Positions 26,022 to 33,881 of a stretch of DNA of 64,000 nucleotides are shown one piece after another. Numbering within the stretch: the first letter of the stretch is position 1; every line of letters begins with the position of its first letter. Source of the DNA: Paenibacillus mesophilus (lineage in GTDB: Bacteria; Bacillota; Bacilli; Paenibacillales; NBRC-103111); NCBI RefSeq assembly GCF_005938385.1, contig NZ_VCRA01000009.1, positions 1 through 64,000 on the forward strand. The letters are read 5' to 3'. The translations under genes and the position numbers were made by a program. The notes beneath the pieces were generated by a model. That model searched no databases, was not told the DNA's origin, and worked only from the letters and a program-made list of their open reading frames with translations.

Positions 26022-26118
26022 GGCAAGCAAATACTAGCCATTTGCGCTCGATCGGGATAAAGTCAGCGCATACCCGGCAATCCGCTGCCAGACACTCATA
26101 CAACAAAAAAAAGGGGGA

Positions 26119-27483
26119 ATGGGTTTGCCGCCAAAACAAGGATACCGGCTCGCCGGTCTGGGACTCGCCGTTGTTTTGCTGACATCGTGCGGCAGCGGCC
26201 GCGATTCGGGCGGGGAGGGGAGCGGCTCCGCACAAGCGCAGGCACAGGCGCCGGCGGATATAACCGCGATACCGGCCGAACTGACGTTTTACAACTCGAC
26301 GGCGCCGACCGAATCGGAAGAGCTGTTCATGGCCAAGTACGGGAGCGTGATTGCCAAAAAATTTCCGAACTACAAAATCAAATACCATCAAAATACGGGA
26401 AAAGGGGCATCGCTCGCCGATCTGATCGCATCCGGGCAGCTGAATATCGACATCGACATTTCGGCCGCCGACATTACGTATAACAGTCTCATCCAATTCG
26501 GCTTGCAGGACGACATCAGCGATCTGATCAAAAAGTACAAGTTCGACCTGAACCGGTTGGAGCCGAATGCCGTAGAGGTGCAGCGGAAATTCGCAAACGG
26601 AGGTATATACGGCATTCCGTTCTCGGTTACGACGCCGATCTTGTTTTACAACAAGCAAATATTCGATCTATTCGCCCAGCCGTACCCGAAGGACGGGATG
26701 ACGTGGGACGACGTGTACACGCTCGCGAAGGCGCTGACCCGGACGCATGGCGGCATCCAGTATCGGGGACTCGCTTCTTCGTTCATCCATGTGCTGCGCT
26801 TCAACCAATCGTCCGCGCCGCTCGTCGACCTGAAGACGAACAAATCGCTGATTACGGCCGACAAGTTCAAGCGGGAATTTGACAATATGGTTCGGATGTA
26901 CCAGATTCCCGGAAATGAATTGCCCAATGATTCCATGTCAACCCAGGTCAGCCTGTTCGAAAAAGAACGGACAGCGGCGATGATGCTGCATATTACGCGC
27001 TACGCTCCCGCTTTATGGAGCAAGGTGCAGGATTTCAAGGACTGGGACATGGCGCAAATGCCGCAGTGGAAAGATATGCCGGGCGTCGGCTCGCAGGTGT
27101 CCCCGTACTACTTTTACCAGTTTAAGACGAGCAAATCGCGTGACGCCGCGTTCCAGGTGCTTATGTTCGTCGCTTCCGACGAGTTCCAGCAGCATATTAT
27201 GCGGCAAGGCTACATGTCGTCGCTGAAGGACCCGAGCCATTTGATGAAATATTTGGCGGAGGGCGAGCCGTTGGCCAAAACGCAAAACCTGAAGGCGCTG
27301 CTGCCGGCCAAGTATGCGCCGTCCGCCGACATATATCGGTATTCGAACCTCGTGGAAAAAGAAGTGACTAGTGCGGCGATCGATATATTGAAAAATGGCA
27401 CCAATACCAATACGGCGCTAAGGACCGCGTCCGATCGGGCGGATAAAGCGGTCGCCGACGAACTGGCCAAGCAAGGAAAATAA
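26119..27483 (+). CDS. Orphan extracellular solute-binding lipoprotein (SBP 2)
   Basis: Signal peptide with lipobox LTSC and Cys24. The mature chain shares with SBP 1, 3 and 4 the block PYPKDGMTWDDVYTLAKALT and the C-terminal KALLPAKYAP and NTALRTASDRADKAV. It should bind a small molecule or sugar outside the membrane, but no permease gene is near. The ATG at 26119 lies immediately after AAAGGGGGA, so the TTG at 26125 (PPKQGYRLAG), with better spacing, may be the true start. It is the first gene of an apparent operon with an amidohydrolase and a Rieske protein, which suggests the ligand is the compound those enzymes process. Confidence 0.87.
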   Translation: MGLPPKQGYRLAGLGLAVVLLTSCGSGRDSGGEGSGSAQAQAQAPADITAIPAELTFYNSTAPTESEELFMAKYGSVIAKKFPNYKIKYHQNTGKGASLADLIASGQLNIDIDISAADITYNSLIQFGLQDDISDLIKKYKFDLNRLEPNAVEVQRKFANGGIYGIPFSVTTPILFYNKQIFDLFAQPYPKDGMTWDDVYTLAKALTRTHGGIQYRGLASSFIHVLRFNQSSAPLVDLKTNKSLITADKFKREFDNMVRMYQIPGNELPNDSMSTQVSLFEKERTAAMMLHITRYAPALWSKVQDFKDWDMAQMPQWKDMPGVGSQVSPYYFYQFKTSKSRDAAFQVLMFVASDEFQQHIMRQGYMSSLKDPSHLMKYLAEGEPLAKTQNLKALLPAKYAPSADIYRYSNLVEKEVTSAAIDILKNGTNTNTALRTASDRADKAVADELAKQGK

Positions 27484-27530
27484 AACGATACAGAAGAAGA
27501 GAAACAACCTTCGGACAGGAGTGAAGCCAT

Positions 27531-28682
27531 ATGAGTACCATGCAGCAGGATCAGCAAAATACGACGGAAGCCGCTTCGAATAGGAAACGTTCGATTATCG
27601 ATTGCGATCTTCACCTCGCTCCGCTGCGAGGCGGATACAATGCGCTCAAGCCGTATTTGCCGCGCTTTTACCGCGAGCAGGTGGAAACGTGGGGCTCTCG
27701 CGTACCGGCGCAAATCGGCATGTACAACAACGGCGGCATCAACGGCTCGATGCAGGGCCGCAAAGTGCCGCCGGGCGACGAAGCGGTCATGCTCGATTTT
27801 TTGCGGGCCGACCTGCTCGACAAGTACAATATCGAGCACGGTATTATAACCGGGATGGATTACGGGATCAATACGACCCCGGATACGGATTACGCCGCGG
27901 CGATCTGCTCGGCTTGCAACGATTACACGATCGAGCACATACTCGACAAAGAGCCGCGATTCAAGGCATCGATCATGATTCCGAAGCAGGACCCGGTCAA
28001 ATCGGCACGGGAAATCGATCGTGTCGGCTCACATCCCGGCTTTGTTCAGGTGATCGTCTCGAACGGAGCTGAGAAGCCTTACGGGCACCGTCACTATTAT
28101 CCTATTTACGAAGCGTGCGTCAGGCACAATTTGCCCTTCGGCATTCACGTAAGCATGGAGGGAATCGGAATCAACCCGCCGCCGACCGGAGCCGGTTACG
28201 TGTCGCACTATGCGGAGTATCGGCTGGCCCGCGCGGGTATTATGATGACGCATCTGGCCAGCTTCATCTATGAAGGGGTATTCGAGCTGTTCCCGACGCT
28301 AAAGGTCGTTATGATCGAAGCCGGCACGCTATGGATCGCTCCGGCGATCTGGAGAATGGATGAGGACTGGAAGGCGCTGCGTCACCATACGCCGTGGGTG
28401 AAGAAGCGCCCGAGCGAATATTACCGCGAGCATGTGCGCGTCACGTCCCAGCCGATCGAAATGCCGCATAAGAAGGACATGTTTTTGCCGATGCTTGAAG
28501 CGATCCATGCCGACGAGTGTCTGATGTTTTCCAGCGATTACCCGCATTGGGACTTCGATTCCCCGGTGCAAGCTTTTCCGAAGCTGCCCGATGAGCTGCG
28601 CGAGCGCATTTTTTACCAGAACGCGGCCGAGCTGTACGGATTGCCGGCAAGAGACGGCGCTTTGGGAGGGGACGGACAATGA
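27531..28682 (+). CDS. Amidohydrolase_2 family metal-dependent hydrolase/decarboxylase
   Basis: A TIM-barrel amidohydrolase of the ACMSD/gamma-resorcylate-decarboxylase type, 383 residues. The N-terminal metal motif is DCDLHLAP, a mid-chain His lies in FGIHVSMEG, another in MMTHLASF, and the late Asp in FSSDYPHWDFD, as expected for this family. Members hydrolyse amide or ester bonds or decarboxylate aromatic acids. ACAGGAG lies 12 bases before the ATG. It overlaps the Rieske gene by four bases, so the pair is coupled. The substrate is unknown. Confidence 0.85.
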   Translation: MSTMQQDQQNTTEAASNRKRSIIDCDLHLAPLRGGYNALKPYLPRFYREQVETWGSRVPAQIGMYNNGGINGSMQGRKVPPGDEAVMLDFLRADLLDKYNIEHGIITGMDYGINTTPDTDYAAAICSACNDYTIEHILDKEPRFKASIMIPKQDPVKSAREIDRVGSHPGFVQVIVSNGAEKPYGHRHYYPIYEACVRHNLPFGIHVSMEGIGINPPPTGAGYVSHYAEYRLARAGIMMTHLASFIYEGVFELFPTLKVVMIEAGTLWIAPAIWRMDEDWKALRHHTPWVKKRPSEYYREHVRVTSQPIEMPHKKDMFLPMLEAIHADECLMFSSDYPHWDFDSPVQAFPKLPDELRERIFYQNAAELYGLPARDGALGGDGQ

Positions 28683-29050
28683 CGGCCTATCCGGTAGGCA
28701 CCGTGTCGGATATTCCCCCGGGATCAAGCAAAATCGTCGATGTAAACGGACGCAGCATCGGCGTATACAATTTGAACGGAAGCTTCTATGCGATTCGCAA
28801 TCTTTGCCCTCATCAAGGCGCGGCTCTTTGTGACGGGATTACTTCGGCGCTCGTTACCTCGGACAGACCCGGAGACTTCCATTACGAGCGCGAAGGGGAA
28901 ATCGTAAGGTGCCCTTGGCATTTCTGGGAGTTTGATATAAAGACGGGATGCATGATTGTCGATCCGAAGACGAGAACGAAGAAGTACGACGTCACGGTGG
29001 AGCGGTACGAGGTTTCGGTTGACGAGGAGAACGTGATCGTACACGTATGA
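28679..29050 (+). CDS. Rieske [2Fe-2S] protein, 123 aa
   Basis: The cluster ligands are visible as CPHQGAAL and CPWHFWEF, the Cys-X-His plus Cys-X2-His arrangement. The protein is a stand-alone Rieske ferredoxin-like chain with an insert of about 30 residues between the two ligand boxes (DGITSALVTSDRPGDFHYER), which is typical of small Rieske proteins found near amidohydrolases. It should carry electrons in the cytosol. It starts inside the amidohydrolase stop codon. No oxygenase alpha subunit or reductase gene is next to it, so its partner is not evident. Confidence 0.88.
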   Translation: MTAYPVGTVSDIPPGSSKIVDVNGRSIGVYNLNGSFYAIRNLCPHQGAALCDGITSALVTSDRPGDFHYEREGEIVRCPWHFWEFDIKTGCMIVDPKTRTKKYDVTVERYEVSVDEENVIVHV

Positions 29051-29101
29051 AGGGCATGGCATGCGGGCATTTTGACGTTTTCGCGACAAGAGGGCGGGAT
29101 G

Positions 29102-29156
29102 TTTGTATCGGGACTTGCTTTTCGGTATACTACAGATGGAACGAGATTCCACCTGT
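29102..29156 (+). promoter_or_regulatory. Promoter and imperfect dyad before the small membrane protein
   Basis: TTGTAT (29102-29107) and TATACT (29125-29130) are 17 bases apart. Directly downstream, ACAGATGGAA (29131-29140) and TTCCACCTGT (29146-29155) form a dyad with one mismatch, over the expected start of transcription. It could be a repressor site or a leader hairpin. Confidence 0.5.
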
Positions 29157-29181
29157 GTAAACCGAAGGAGGCAAGACAGTC

Positions 29182-29571
29182 GTGTATCAGACGATGTACG
29201 TCATTCATGTTCTTTCCGCGCTAGCCCTTATTTTCTACATTTTGCTTCCGTTTTTGGTGGGAGGAGCGGCTAACCGTTCCACGGCCATCGCGCTGAGCAG
29301 AGGGAACCGGATCGGGCAGTACGTGTTGGTGTTGGCTTTTCTGTCAGGGGGGTATATGGTCAGCAAGGCGGATTATTCGGTTCTGTGGATGGTTCTGGCC
29401 GTCGTGCTCATTCTCGTCATGTTCGCCATGACCGGGATGGCTTCCAAACCGTTTAAGAAGCTGATTGCCGGGGAAACCGGGGGAGCGGCGCTGCGCAAGC
29501 TGCGGACGTTCACCCTGATCTCGGGCGTGAGCTACGCTCTGCTAATGGCTATGATGCTCGGGCCTAAATAA
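29182..29571 (+). CDS. Small integral membrane protein, 129 aa
   Basis: Four hydrophobic segments can be read (about residues 5-27, 46-61, 67-87 and 111-127), separated by short basic loops (SRGNRIGQY, SKPFKKLIAG). There is no signal peptide cleavage site and no recognised catalytic motif. The start is GTG behind AAGGAGG. The pattern MYQTMYVIHVLSALALIFY resembles small DUF2269/CopD-like proteins, but I cannot confirm it. It has its own promoter and terminator and so is a single-gene unit. Confidence 0.75.
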   Translation: MYQTMYVIHVLSALALIFYILLPFLVGGAANRSTAIALSRGNRIGQYVLVLAFLSGGYMVSKADYSVLWMVLAVVLILVMFAMTGMASKPFKKLIAGETGGAALRKLRTFTLISGVSYALLMAMMLGPK

Positions 29572-29580
29572 TGGGGTACA

Positions 29581-29625
29581 AGGAAACCGGACGGTCCGTA
29601 GAGGACCGTCCGGTTTCCTTTTTTT
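29581..29625. terminator. Rho-independent terminator
   Basis: AGGAAACCGGACGGTCC (29581-29597) pairs perfectly with GGACCGTCCGGTTTCCT (29603-29619), followed by a T-run. It ends the small membrane protein gene and borders the stop codon of the convergent nucleotidase gene. Confidence 0.9.
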
Positions 29626-30226
29626 AGACGCCGCTATTGTCCGACTCGTTCAGCTCGTCCAGCGTCTTCTCGAAACTCGGAGCCAGGTGCTGCAGGAAGT
29701 AGCGGATTTCCGGCATGTCGAGCTTCTCGATCGATTGCTCGATCTGTTTCTTCGCGACCGTAAATTCGCGGTTGCCGGCCGACAGCTCCGAGACGCATTT
29801 CAGATACGCGTCCAGCAGATCGGCGGCTTTGATATAACGGCTGTGCTCGGGATTCGTCTTCTTCGCTTCAATAAGCGGACGGTACGTCGACTGGAGCTCG
29901 TCCGGCACCATGTTGACGAGCCGTTCCGCGGCCATCTGCTCGATCTCGCGGAAGTTGCGCAATATGTTCGGGTTATGATGCTTGACCGGGGTAGGGATGT
30001 CTCCCGTGAACACCTCGGTCGTGTCATGGAACAGCGCTTCGGTTACGATCGTCTCCGTAGGGAGCTGGCGGCCGTATACGGTGTTCGCGATCGTGCACAA
30101 CGCATGGGTAAGCAGCGAGACGTGGAACGAATGCTCCGCGACGTTTTCCTTCAGCACGTTACGCATCAGACTCCAGCGCTCGATATAACGCAACCGGTAC
30201 AAATAAGCGAAAAAATGGCTTTCCAT
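29624..30226 (-). CDS. HD-domain 5'-deoxynucleotidase, YfbR-like
   Basis: The 200-residue protein has the HD pattern AEHSFHVSLL (His) and ALFHDTTEVFTGDIPTPVKH (His-Asp), which matches YfbR, a cytosolic enzyme that dephosphorylates deoxyribonucleoside 5'-monophosphates. The N-terminus FFAYLYRLRYIERWSLMRN also fits. The ATG at 30226 was preferred because GAGGTGAG precedes it; the longer frame begins with a tail unlike the family. It lies 35 bases after the polysaccharide deacetylase gene on the same strand and may be co-transcribed with it. Confidence 0.88.
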   Translation of the reverse strand: MESHFFAYLYRLRYIERWSLMRNVLKENVAEHSFHVSLLTHALCTIANTVYGRQLPTETIVTEALFHDTTEVFTGDIPTPVKHHNPNILRNFREIEQMAAERLVNMVPDELQSTYRPLIEAKKTNPEHSRYIKAADLLDAYLKCVSELSAGNREFTVAKKQIEQSIEKLDMPEIRYFLQHLAPSFEKTLDELNESDNSGV

Positions 30227-30261
30227 ATACGGTCTCACCTCGCTATGCGGGATATTCGGAT

Positions 30262-31113
30262 TCAAGGGACGTTCAATTGGATGCGCCGCCTGATCTTCTC
30301 GACCAGCACTTCCGGCGTAATGTTCGGGTTGCCCGCATTAATGCGCGGGATTTGCAGCGGACTGGCGCTCCGCTTGGCCATCTCCGGGACGATCGTGAAA
30401 GCGTATTGGATGCCGGCTTCACGAACGAGCTCCGCGGACAATTTGTCGAAAACCCCGTACGGGTAAGCCATAGCATTTACTTTCTCCGGACCGAGCGGCG
30501 TCATGGTTCGGATACACGCCTGCGTATCGGCGACGATCCGTTCCCTGTACTGCTCCTCCGTCTCCCGGACGCCGTCGACGATAATTCGATTCGTCATGTA
30601 GGGCGTAACCGGATCGTTATGCATACCGTTCGTATGGCATTGTGCGCTGATCATGCGCGGATGGGCCGAGGTCATCGTCATGATTTGGTCGGCGGACATG
30701 AACGGCGGCTGGTACTCTTGCGGATTGGCGTGTTTATCGGTAATGACGAAGTTGGTTGCCGGTATGCCGTGCTTCGTCAAGATCGGATAAGCGTGGGTGT
30801 AGAAGCTTTCGTAGCCGTCGTCGAACGTGACGAACACGGCATTGTCGGGAACGCTCGCGCCCTGCATATATTGTTCGAATTGCTCCAGCGAAATGAACTT
30901 GTACCCGCGATCGCGAAGATAAGTAAGCTGATCCTCGAACAGCTTCGACGAAATGGTGGAGGAGCTCTCGTCCGTATCGTGCACGTGATGGTACATCAGG
31001 ACGGCCACTTGATCGGAATACGGCGCTTTGCCTTCGGTGGCGCGCAGCGCGGGCAGCAGAAGCGTAATGCCGATCAGGAACAGGATCATCGAGCTTAATA
31101 TCTGTTTAGCCAT
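30262..31113 (-). CDS. Polysaccharide deacetylase (NodB/CE4 family), secreted
   Basis: A signal or anchor helix lies at the N-terminus (QILSSMILFLIGITLLLPAL). NodB motif 1 is TFDDGYESFY, with the metal and base Asp residues, and motif 2 is likely SAQCHTNGMH. The 283-residue length fits single-domain CE4 enzymes that remove acetyl groups from peptidoglycan or surface glycans outside the cell. The ATG at 31113 follows AAGGAG. A much longer upstream frame runs into the foldback repeat and was rejected. Confidence 0.88.
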   Translation of the reverse strand: MAKQILSSMILFLIGITLLLPALRATEGKAPYSDQVAVLMYHHVHDTDESSSTISSKLFEDQLTYLRDRGYKFISLEQFEQYMQGASVPDNAVFVTFDDGYESFYTHAYPILTKHGIPATNFVITDKHANPQEYQPPFMSADQIMTMTSAHPRMISAQCHTNGMHNDPVTPYMTNRIIVDGVRETEEQYRERIVADTQACIRTMTPLGPEKVNAMAYPYGVFDKLSAELVREAGIQYAFTIVPEMAKRSASPLQIPRINAGNPNITPEVLVEKIRRRIQLNVP

Positions 31114-31157
31114 GCTGCCATACTCCTTACTCGTGCAAAATTTATGGAAACCAACAA

Positions 31158-31355
31158 GTCGTTGAAAAAGTCTAAAGTGAGAGTTGAAATACCAAAAGAG
31201 GTGGGGGAGATGTGCGTAAAGTGAAACGGCTGACTTTAAAATCTTGTTGTAACCGCTGAAAATTCCAAAAAAACAACACGATTTTAACGGAAGTGGAGCA
31301 CATTCCCCCACCTCTTGCCTTAACCGCTTCCTCCCTTGCAGACTTTTACAACAAC
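31158..31355. mobile_element. Foldback (MITE-like) element, 198 bp
   Basis: The ends are inverted repeats: GTCGTTGAAAAAGTCT at 31158-31173 and the complement of GTTGTTGTAAAAGTCT at 31340-31355 (14 of 16 match). Inside, AAGAGGTGGGGGA with ATGTGC recurs inverted near 31296-31317 with one base of difference in spacing. TTAAAATCTTGTTGT near 31236-31250 is inverted at about 31271-31285. The whole unit folds on itself and has no reading frame. It lies between the deacetylase start and the fumarase promoter. The AAAGTCTAA near the left end is shared with the element after mdh. Confidence 0.6.
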
Positions 31356-31409
31356 CTCAAACCAAACTATTAATCATTCGCGAATGTTGCCGGAAATCCT
31401 TCCCGATCG

Positions 31410-31439
31410 TTGTAAACAATTATTCTAAAGTGGTATGAT
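31410..31439 (+). promoter_or_regulatory. Fumarase promoter
   Basis: TTGTAA (31410-31415) and TATGAT (31434-31439) are separated by 18 bases, about 55 bases before the start codon. This is a plausible housekeeping sigma promoter. Confidence 0.55.
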
Positions 31440-31494
31440 CGAGGTAGAGCATTCATTATAGCATTTTTACGTCCGAAAGGAGCAACAACCCCGT

Positions 31495-33024
31495 ATGCAG
31501 CAGTTTCGAGAAAGCATTTATAAACTGATCGTAGAAACGTCCACCAATTTGCCCGCCGACGTCCGCCGGGCCATTCAGCGCGCCCAGGAGCAGGAGGACG
31601 AAGGCACCCGCGCGGCGCTGTCGCTGTCGACCATATCGGAGAACATTACGATGGCGGAATGCAACGTCTCGCCGATCTGTCAAGATACCGGCATGCCGAC
31701 GTTCATCATCCATTGTCCCGTAGGCGCCAACCAGATTGAGATGAAGAAGCATATCGTGGAAGCGGTCCGCCAAGCGACGAAGGACAGCAAGCTCCGCCCG
31801 AATTCGGTCGATTCGCTGACCGGCGCCAACAGCGGCGACAATATCGGTCCCGGCGTTCCGGTCATTCATTTCGAGCAGTGGGAGAAGGACGACATCGACG
31901 TCCGGCTTATCCTGAAGGGCGGCGGCTGCGAGAACAAAAACATCCAATACAGCCTTCCGGCCGAGCTTGAAGGCGTAGGCAAAGCGGGCCGCGATCTCGA
32001 CGGCATCCGCAAATGCATCATGCACGCGGTATACCAGGCGCAAGGACAAGGCTGCAGCGCCGGCTTCATCGGCGTAGGTATCGGCGGCGACCGTACGACG
32101 GGCTATGAATTGGCCAAGCATCAGCTGTTCCGCCAGTCGGATGACGTTAATCCGAATCCGGAGCTTGCGAAGCTCGAGGAATATGTGCTTGCGAACGCGA
32201 ACAAGCTCGGTATCGGCACGATGGGCTTCGGCGGACAAGTGACGCTGCTCGGCTGCAAAGTCGGCGTGATGGACCGCCTGCCGGCCAGCTTCTTCGTATC
32301 GGTCGCGTATAACTGCTGGGCGTTCCGCCGTCAAGGCGTCATCCTCGATTCCGCCACGGGCGAAATCAAGGACTGGGTGTACGAAGGCGGCAGCAACGTA
32401 GCCATGGCCGATCCGACCCAGAAGAAAAAAGATGACAGCCGCCGCGAAGTCGTGCTGCAGGCGCCGATTACGGAGGAGCAAATCCGCGGTCTCCGTGTAG
32501 GCGACGTCGTCGTCATCAACGGTCCGATGCATACCGGCCGCGACGCGCTGCATAAATATTTGATGGACCATGACGCTCCGATCGATTTGAACGGGCATGT
32601 CATCTACCATTGCGGACCGGTCATGTCCAAGGACGAGAGCGGGGAGTGGCACGTGCGTGCGGCCGGGCCGACGACGAGCATCCGCGAGGAGCCGTATCAG
32701 GGCGATATTTTGAAAAAGTTCGGACTTCGCGCCGTTATCGGTAAAGGCGGCATGGGTCCGAAAACGCTCGCCGCGCTGAAGGAGCACGGAGGCGTCTATT
32801 TGAACGCGATCGGCGGCGCCGCGCAATATTACGCGGAATGCATCAAGAAGGTGGACAGCGTCCACTTCATGGAATTCGGCGTTCCCGAAGCGATGTGGCA
32901 TTTGCAGGTGGAAGGGTTCGCGGCGATCGTGACGATGGATTCGCACGGCAACAGCCTTCACGCCGACGTGGACAAGAGCTCGCTCGAGAAGCTGGCCGAA
33001 TTCAAAGAGCCTGTATTCAAATAA
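31495..33024 (+). CDS. fumA: Fumarate hydratase class I (iron-sulfur type)
   Basis: Interconverts fumarate and malate in the TCA cycle. The 509-residue single chain joins the alpha and beta parts of the iron-sulfur fumarase/tartrate dehydratase family. A cluster cysteine lies in CQDTGMPTF, with further cysteines in KGGGCENKN and QGCSAGFIGVGIGGDR. The beta part includes VGDVVVINGPMHTGRDALHK and GKGGMGPKT. AAAGGAG precedes the ATG. B. subtilis uses the iron-free class II FumC, so this organism either carries both or relies on the oxygen-sensitive type. Confidence 0.93.
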   Translation: MQQFRESIYKLIVETSTNLPADVRRAIQRAQEQEDEGTRAALSLSTISENITMAECNVSPICQDTGMPTFIIHCPVGANQIEMKKHIVEAVRQATKDSKLRPNSVDSLTGANSGDNIGPGVPVIHFEQWEKDDIDVRLILKGGGCENKNIQYSLPAELEGVGKAGRDLDGIRKCIMHAVYQAQGQGCSAGFIGVGIGGDRTTGYELAKHQLFRQSDDVNPNPELAKLEEYVLANANKLGIGTMGFGGQVTLLGCKVGVMDRLPASFFVSVAYNCWAFRRQGVILDSATGEIKDWVYEGGSNVAMADPTQKKKDDSRREVVLQAPITEEQIRGLRVGDVVVINGPMHTGRDALHKYLMDHDAPIDLNGHVIYHCGPVMSKDESGEWHVRAAGPTTSIREEPYQGDILKKFGLRAVIGKGGMGPKTLAALKEHGGVYLNAIGGAAQYYAECIKKVDSVHFMEFGVPEAMWHLQVEGFAAIVTMDSHGNSLHADVDKSSLEKLAEFKEPVFK

Positions 33025-33045
33025 GCGATTCATCTAGGATAAGAT

Positions 33046-33081
33046 AAGCCCTGGTATCCGGCCGGATACCAGGGCTTTTTT
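33046..33081 (+). terminator. Rho-independent terminator after fumarase
   Basis: AGCCCTGGTATCC (33047-33059) pairs with GGATACCAGGGCT (33064-33076), loop GGCC, followed by a run of Ts to 33081. Confidence 0.92.
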
Positions 33082-33124
33082 CACACCATAATTTGGATAT
33101 GGGCTGGAACGAACCAAACATCAC

Positions 33125-33228
33125 TATTACTGAACTCAATTGCGCTAATCGCTTGCCAGATGGGCGAATTCTGCAGATAGCGATCCAAAAGTAACTATTA
33201 CTGAACTTAAGTTCGGTAATAGTTACTT
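33125..33228. repeat. 40-bp palindrome with a nearby half copy
   Basis: Bases 33189-33228 read as a palindrome with one mismatch (arms AAGTAACTATTAC and GTAATAGTTACTT around GAACTTAAGTTC). The 14-mer ACTATTACTGAACT in its left arm also occurs at 33125-33138. The surrounding 33082-33380 contains no gene, is AT-richer than its neighbours and repeats GGTTCA three times (33233, 33281, 33301). It may be a protein-binding site or remnant of an element. Confidence 0.5.
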
Positions 33229-33380
33229 CAGGTTCATTGTTCCTCCAAATACCGAGAAGTGGTGTCAAATAACGCAATGAGGTTCACAAATAAGCAAATT
33301 CGGTTCATTATAATGCCCCGCACTCGACCCGCAGCGTCGAACGATCGGATTCACCTATCGTTACGATAATAGAATCGCAA

Positions 33381-33431
33381 TTGATCGATGGCGGGCCCGG
33401 CTCTTATACTTGAAATGTAGCAATGCTACAT
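33381..33431 (+). promoter_or_regulatory. Promoter with 17-bp palindromic operator
   Basis: TTGATC (33381-33386) and TATACT (33405-33410) are 18 bases apart. The perfect palindrome ATGTAGC-AAT-GCTACAT (33415-33431) covers the expected transcription start. A dimeric repressor is likely. The MarR gene nearby is one candidate, without direct evidence. Confidence 0.6.
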
Positions 33432-33454
33432 AAAATGTGAAGGAGATGGTTTCC

Positions 33455-33694
33455 ATGTCAAAAGCCGTATTTTATCACGCGGGATGCCCCGTATGCGTCG
33501 ACGCCGAACAAACGGTGCTGTCCTATTTGGACACGGCCAAAGTCCAAACCGAAGTCGTTCATCTCGGCACCACCCGCAGCCGGATCGAGGAAGCCGAGAA
33601 GGCCGGCGTCAAGTCGGTTCCCGCCTTGGTGATCGGCGGCAGCGTCTATCATATCAACTTTGGCGCGAGCCTGGAAGACGTCAAGAACGGGTAA
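33455..33694 (+). CDS. Thioredoxin/glutaredoxin-like protein with CPVC motif, 79 aa
   Basis: A short thioredoxin-fold protein with the redox motif CPVC (Cys11 and Cys14) after a beta strand (KAVFYHAG), and the cis-proline region KSVPALVIGG (Pro56). It has no signal peptide, so it acts in the cytosol, most likely in thiol exchange or metal handling. GAAGGAGATGG lies before ATG 33455. It is controlled by a promoter with a palindromic operator and is followed by a MarR regulator rich in cysteines. It is shorter than thioredoxin (about 105 aa) and close to glutaredoxin/NrdH-type size. Confidence 0.82.
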   Translation: MSKAVFYHAGCPVCVDAEQTVLSYLDTAKVQTEVVHLGTTRSRIEEAEKAGVKSVPALVIGGSVYHINFGASLEDVKNG

Positions 33695-33881
33695 TCGCAG
33701 CCGCACAGGGAGCCGCGCCGGCATCCCCTGATGAAGTCTCGGAACATCGCCGCCAAAGCTCCATCGGGAGCTTTTTCACGTCCAGGGGACTTATTCGGGG
33801 AGTGTGTCGTCTGTCGTCCGCTTTTTTCCGTTCAGGATTGCATGTACAATGAGAAAAAACGGATGGCAGGTGCGTTTTCAC

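Noticed and set aside
31456..33033. Minus-strand frame of 525 codons opposite fumarase
   Set aside because: Mirror of a certain gene; Arg/His/Asp-rich shadow composition.
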